From the NCBI GenBank assembly GCA_030429765.1, contig JAUIER010000010.1, positions 1 through 34,161 on the forward strand: DNA of 34,161 bases, written 5' to 3'. The stretch comes from a bacterium. GTDB lineage: Bacteria > Omnitrophota > Gorgyraeia > Zapsychrales > Zapsychraceae. The position numbers and the translations under genes were made by a program. Positions 31,268 to 34,161 of the stretch are shown in pieces. The notes below the pieces were generated by a model, which did not search any database, was not told where the DNA came from, and saw only the letters and a program-made list of their open reading frames with translations. How positions within the stretch are numbered: the first letter of the stretch is position 1; the number at the start of each line of letters is the position of its first letter.

Positions 31268-31597
31268 ATGGCTTATGATGAAAAATTAGCGCAGCGCGTG
31301 CGGCGCATTATGTCCGAATATGACGGAGTGCAGGAAAGGCGTATGTTCGGCGGATTATGCTTTATGTTCCGCGGAAATATGTGCTGCGGCGTAGAACGTG
31401 AGAGTCTGATGCTGCGCGTGGGCAAGGATCAATACGACAAGGCGTTGAAACGGACGCATGCCCGTCCTATGGACTTTACCGGCCGGCCGCTCAAGGGATT
31501 TGTGTATGTTGCCCCGGCCGGCTACAAAACAGCGGCACAGCTCAAGGCGTGGATCCGGATGGCTTTGGATTTTGTCGAAACCTTACCGAGGAAATAG
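31268..31597 (+). CDS. TfoX/Sxy N-terminal domain protein
   Basis: The protein has 109 residues. It is the stand-alone TfoX N-terminal fold: MFGGLCFMFRGNMCCGVERESLMLRVGKDQYDKAL, then ARPMDFTGRPLKGFVYV and a closing helix with AWIRMALDFV. Full-length TfoX/Sxy regulates competence with CRP, but short single-domain forms like this are widespread and their function is unknown. The ATG starts a few bases after the mscL terminator without a clear ribosome site, so expression may be low or leaderless. Confidence 0.85.
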   Translation: MAYDEKLAQRVRRIMSEYDGVQERRMFGGLCFMFRGNMCCGVERESLMLRVGKDQYDKALKRTHARPMDFTGRPLKGFVYVAPAGYKTAAQLKAWIRMALDFVETLPRK

Positions 31598-31642
31598 ACT
31601 CAGAATATTTTAGATTAGTACATCACCGTGAAGGAGGAGCTT

Positions 31643-32452
31643 ATGGCGATTCGCAAAGGGGCCCGCGGGGCCCAGGTCAAAGAACTTCAGCAGGCGCTGT
31701 TAAAGCGGGGATTTAATCCGGGGCGGATTGACGGTGTGTTTGGTGACGGGACGCTGGCGGCATTGAAGGCCTTTCAGGCCAGCGCCCAATTGCTGGTGGA
31801 TGGGGTCGCGGGCGCACGCACGCTGCAGACGCTTGAAATTAAATCCACTGATTTGGCCTCATCGGCTGCCATTCAGGACTTTTCCAACCGATTGACAACG
31901 GAGATCGTCAGTCAGTTGTTTCCCGGAGCACCCAAAAAAAATATCAAGAAGTATCTGCCGAGCATTCACGAGTCGCTCAAGGAAAAGGACCTGGCAGACC
32001 AGCATATGACGTTGATGGCCCTGGCCACCATCCGCGCGGAGACCGCTGGATTCGCGCCGATCAGCGAATATCCTTCCAAATACAACACCTCGCCCAACGG
32101 GCATCCATTTGATCTGTATGACAACCGCAAAGATCTGGGCAATCGGGGGAAGCCTGACGGAGAGCGGTATAAAGGCCGCGGTTTTATCCAGCTGACCGGC
32201 CGGGCCAACTATGAACGGATCGGTAAAAAGATCGGGATGGGCACCAAACTGGTAGAGAATCCGGAATTGGCCAATGATCCGGAGATCGCGGCCAAGATTT
32301 TGGTCGCTTTTCTGGCCGATAAAGAACGAAAGATCAAAGAGGCGTTGGTGCAGCGGGATTTGAGGGGCGCGCGGCGTCTGGTGAACGGCGGATCCCACGG
32401 GCTGACGAATTTCAGCGATTGCTACCGCCGGGGTGAGAAAATGATGACCTGA
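31643..32452 (+). CDS. Endolysin-like protein: peptidoglycan-binding domain plus GH19-type lysozyme/chitinase
   Basis: The protein has 269 residues from the ATG at 31643, five bases after AAGGAGG; a GTG at 31628 lies upstream of that site and is rejected. Residues 5-64 are a PG_binding_1 domain (VKELQQALLKRGFNPGRIDGVFGDGTLAALKAFQ). Residues about 80-269 match GH19-type hydrolases: the likely catalytic Glu133 in RAETAGFAPISEY, then FDLYDNRKDLGNRG and YKGRGFIQLTGRANY. It has no signal peptide, so it would need a holin-like route, lysis or nonclassical export to reach the wall. No other phage gene is nearby. It resembles phage endolysins and may be a domesticated one. Confidence 0.82.
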   Translation: MAIRKGARGAQVKELQQALLKRGFNPGRIDGVFGDGTLAALKAFQASAQLLVDGVAGARTLQTLEIKSTDLASSAAIQDFSNRLTTEIVSQLFPGAPKKNIKKYLPSIHESLKEKDLADQHMTLMALATIRAETAGFAPISEYPSKYNTSPNGHPFDLYDNRKDLGNRGKPDGERYKGRGFIQLTGRANYERIGKKIGMGTKLVENPELANDPEIAAKILVAFLADKERKIKEALVQRDLRGARRLVNGGSHGLTNFSDCYRRGEKMMT

Positions 32453-32600
32453 AGTCTGACGAAATCAATAAAAATTGGTAATCCAGCCGTTAATCAGTTA
32501 CAATTAAATTCCGCCGCCGGAAGACACCATATTGTCGCCTGACGGACCGAATCACAACTTGAGGTATACATCGATACAGACACACAACAAGGAGGAAACA

Positions 32601-32801
32601 ATGGCAGTTGCAAAAGTAACCGAAGTGATTTCATCGTCAAAGAAGAGCTTTGATGACGCGGTAAAAAACGGCGTGTCACGAGCCAATAAAACTCTGAAAA
32701 ATGTCCGGTCGGCCTGGATCAAAGATCAGCAGGTCACAGTGGTCAAGGGCAAGATTACAGAATACCGTGTAACGATGAAGATCACCTTCGTCCTTACATA
32801 A
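32601..32801 (+). CDS. Dodecin (flavin-binding protein)
   Basis: The protein has 66 residues from the ATG at 32601, with AAGGAGG upstream; an open frame starting at 32532 is longer but does not match the family. The sequence is a full dodecin: VAKVTEVISSSKKSFDDAV, TLKNVRSAWIKDQQV (Trp39, the flavin-stacking residue), then KITEYRVTMKITFVL. Dodecins form dodecamers that bind pairs of flavin or CoA and buffer free flavins in the cytosol. A weak promoter (TTGGTA 32475, TACAAT 32499, 18-bp spacer) is possible upstream. The gene ends in a terminator. Confidence 0.96.
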   Translation: MAVAKVTEVISSSKKSFDDAVKNGVSRANKTLKNVRSAWIKDQQVTVVKGKITEYRVTMKITFVLT

Positions 32802-32812
32802 TTTAACGGCTT

Positions 32813-32860
32813 AAGCCCTTCCTGAATGAAGATCGATTGATTTTGGGAAGGGCTTTTGTT
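32813..32860 (+). terminator. Rho-independent terminator after dodecin gene
   Basis: AAGCCCTTCC (32813-32822) pairs with GGAAGGGCTT (32846-32855), with a 23-base loop, followed by TTGTTTTG. The T-rich tail is interrupted by one G. Confidence 0.75.
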
Positions 32861-32878
32861 TTGACGAAAGAGACGGAT

Positions 32879-33511
32879 ATGATGAAGATAGTGAGCTTAA
32901 TTTTCCTGATATGGACGGTGCTGTTGATCGGCGCACCGGTCAACGCCAAGATGACGGTGCAGGCAACGGATGAGATCATTGACATCAGTCAACGCCGATC
33001 GATGCAGATCCGACATATCGATCTGCGGGAGATGATGTTTGAGATGTATGATGATGATCTGCACGATTACGAGCCCGAAACGATGGACGACGAAATTCTC
33101 AATGAATTGGCGGTTGAGCTGTATGAACATTTTCAGGTGCAGCTCAAAGACACGATCGATATGAAGACCGGTGACCTGGAGACATCCGGGGCTGAACTAT
33201 TTCTGGATTTGAAACTGGCGGCTACATTTTCCGCCCATGAACAGGGGATGTTCATGGACTGGTTGTTGAAATCCAATGCCGAAGAGACCACGCTTTATCT
33301 GACATGCCGGATCATCGATGCCCGCAATGGTCAAATTCTTTATGTTGTTGAAGATGAACATCAATTTGAATCCCCGCAGGCGGACAATCCGCTAAGCACC
33401 GACGAAGAACGGCAGGCGGCCACCGACATATTCCGGGTTTGGGCGACGCGGTTTGCCAAGGTGTTTCAGCAGATTCAATCCAATCCCGCGGCCATCCAAT
33501 ATGCCCAGTAA
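32879..33511 (+). CDS. Exported protein of unknown function
   Basis: The protein has 210 residues from the ATG at 32879; an ATG at 32882 is equally possible, and the frame upstream to 32837 runs across the terminator. A signal peptide is visible (MMKIVSLIFLIWTVLLIGAPVNA). The mature region is acidic at first (MYDDDLHDYEPETMDDEILNELA) and later has strand-rich LTCRIIDARNGQILYVVEDEH, a pattern seen in DUF3313-like and CsgG-neighbour lipoproteins, but there is no lipobox and I do not recognise a family. It overlaps the SpoU gene by 11 bases, implying cotranscription. Confidence 0.7.
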   Translation: MMKIVSLIFLIWTVLLIGAPVNAKMTVQATDEIIDISQRRSMQIRHIDLREMMFEMYDDDLHDYEPETMDDEILNELAVELYEHFQVQLKDTIDMKTGDLETSGAELFLDLKLAATFSAHEQGMFMDWLLKSNAEETTLYLTCRIIDARNGQILYVVEDEHQFESPQADNPLSTDEERQAATDIFRVWATRFAKVFQQIQSNPAAIQYAQ

Positions 33512-34161
33512 TTCTGAACAAGGTTATATCCTCGAGGTCAAACGACTCCGGACCCGGTCGTATCGCCGGCAGACCGGATGTGTGATTGTGGAAGGCCTGC
33601 CTGAGGTGCGACGTGCGATTCAATCCCAAACTCCGATTGAACAGTTGTTTGTTTGTCCGGAAATTCTGGAGACGGTTGATAAGCAGATCACTGACCTCAA
33701 CCCCATCGAGGTTTCACGCGACGTCTTTGCGGCCATGGCCTTTGGATCGCGCTTAAAGGGGATCCTGGCTATTTGCAAACCCCACCCGCTTAATTTATCT
33801 GATCTCAAGATCCAAGAAAATGCCTGTTTCGTGGTTTTGGAAGGTGTTGAAAAGCCCGGTAATATCGGTTCGGTGATCCGCAGCGCGGACGGAGCCGGTA
33901 TTGATGCGGTGTTCTTAAGTGAATCGGCCACAGATCTCTATAACCAGCATGTGGTTCGCGGGAGTATCGGTACCGTGTTCACGATTCCGGTGCTCGAAAC
34001 CAAGAATGAATGGCTGCTGGAATTCTTTAAACAGCGTGGTATCAAAGTCTTTGCCGCCAGCGCCAAGGCTCAATCGGTCTATACAGATCAGGATTTCACC
34101 GGATCATCTGCCGTGGTTGTGGGTAATGAACATCATGGCGTGTCAGAATTCTGGCAGCAGC
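33501..34161 (+). CDS. SpoU-family (TrmH-like) RNA 2'-O-methyltransferase; 3' end cut by window
   Basis: The frame is open from the ATG at 33501 to the window end, about 220 residues. An N-terminal substrate-binding part is followed by the SPOUT knot motifs: motif 1 EGVEKPGNIGSVIRSADGAG, motif 2 HVVRGSIGTVFTIP and motif 3 VVVGNEHHGVSEFW. The enzyme methylates ribose 2'-OH in rRNA or tRNA using S-adenosylmethionine; the target is unknown. The Asn/Glu of motif 3 and the Arg of motif 2 are present. It begins inside the last codons of the upstream gene (11-base overlap). Confidence 0.9.
   Translation, partial: MPSNSEQGYILEVKRLRTRSYRRQTGCVIVEGLPEVRRAIQSQTPIEQLFVCPEILETVDKQITDLNPIEVSRDVFAAMAFGSRLKGILAICKPHPLNLSDLKIQENACFVVLEGVEKPGNIGSVIRSADGAGIDAVFLSESATDLYNQHVVRGSIGTVFTIPVLETKNEWLLEFFKQRGIKVFAASAKAQSVYTDQDFTGSSAVVVGNEHHGVSEFWQQ

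Noticed and set aside
1-34161. CRISPR arrays, tRNA genes, insertion sequences
   Set aside because: No regularly spaced direct repeats of CRISPR type, no cloverleaf-type sequence with a TTCGA-type arm and CCA end, and no transposase gene were found by eye.

Overview
The window reads as chromosomal DNA of a diderm (Gram-negative type) bacterium. It encodes a complete Mla-type phospholipid transport set, outer-membrane barrel machinery and several proteins with Sec signal peptides. There are no tRNA, rRNA, CRISPR or insertion-sequence genes. Gene density is high, GC content looks close to 50 %, and most genes have good Shine-Dalgarno sites. Gene content and the variant HisI and ROK proteins would suit a deep-branching or uncultured lineage (PVC/Omnitrophota-like, or a deltaproteobacterial-type group), but the sequence alone does not settle the taxon.

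Layout. (1) 2-2707: a Fap-like functional-amyloid or adhesin secretion locus: the C-terminal end of a Pro/Gly/Ala-rich secreted protein, a C39 cysteine peptidase (FapD-like) and a coiled-coil plus beta-barrel outer-membrane protein (FapF-like). (2) 2717-6892: two reverse-strand genes (secreted unknown; DUF5677-like), then a MobA-like nucleotidyltransferase coupled to a TVP38/TMEM64 membrane protein and a secreted beta-rich protein. (3) 6898-10339, reverse strand: mlaE-mlaF-mlaD-mlaC-mlaA in one operon without mlaB. (4) 10447-17829: a GT-C glycosyltransferase, a probable zinc-less metallopeptidase relative, a LolA-like protein with four 16-residue repeats, a small membrane protein, an M48 peptidase, glyoxalase I, a degenerate receiver domain, PPK2 and YaaA. 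(5) 18030-22766: a tightly spaced operon of HMG-CoA reductase, a DUF2156 acyl/aminoacyl-transferase-like protein, an SRPBCC protein, a CPD photolyase and a 4-TM protein, behind a promoter with a perfect 10-bp palindrome upstream. (6) 22832-24055: variant HisI plus a dehydrogenase-like protein. (7) 24300-30588: a polyphosphate/phosphate block of ppx, ppk1, a metallophosphoesterase-HD fusion and a ROK kinase-Mth938 fusion. (8) 30782-34161: mscL, TfoX-N protein, an endolysin-like PGBD-GH19 protein, dodecin, a secreted unknown and a truncated SpoU rRNA methyltransferase.

Two themes stand out. Polyphosphate enzymes are abundant (PPK1, PPK2, Ppx), and the main cluster contains two multidomain proteins whose architectures I do not recognise as described. 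These are a calcineurin-like phosphoesterase joined to the same HD module that ends the neighbouring Ppx, and a ROK kinase without its usual zinc cysteines joined to an Mth938 domain. Second, an apparent light/UV-response operon couples photolyase to HMG-CoA reductase.

Seven putative sigma70-type promoters share a 16-bp spacer (TTGnnn-N16-TAnnnT), which gives a usable local promoter model. One of them would give a nearly leaderless mRNA for the C39 peptidase. All domain calls are by eye from motifs; no database search was run.
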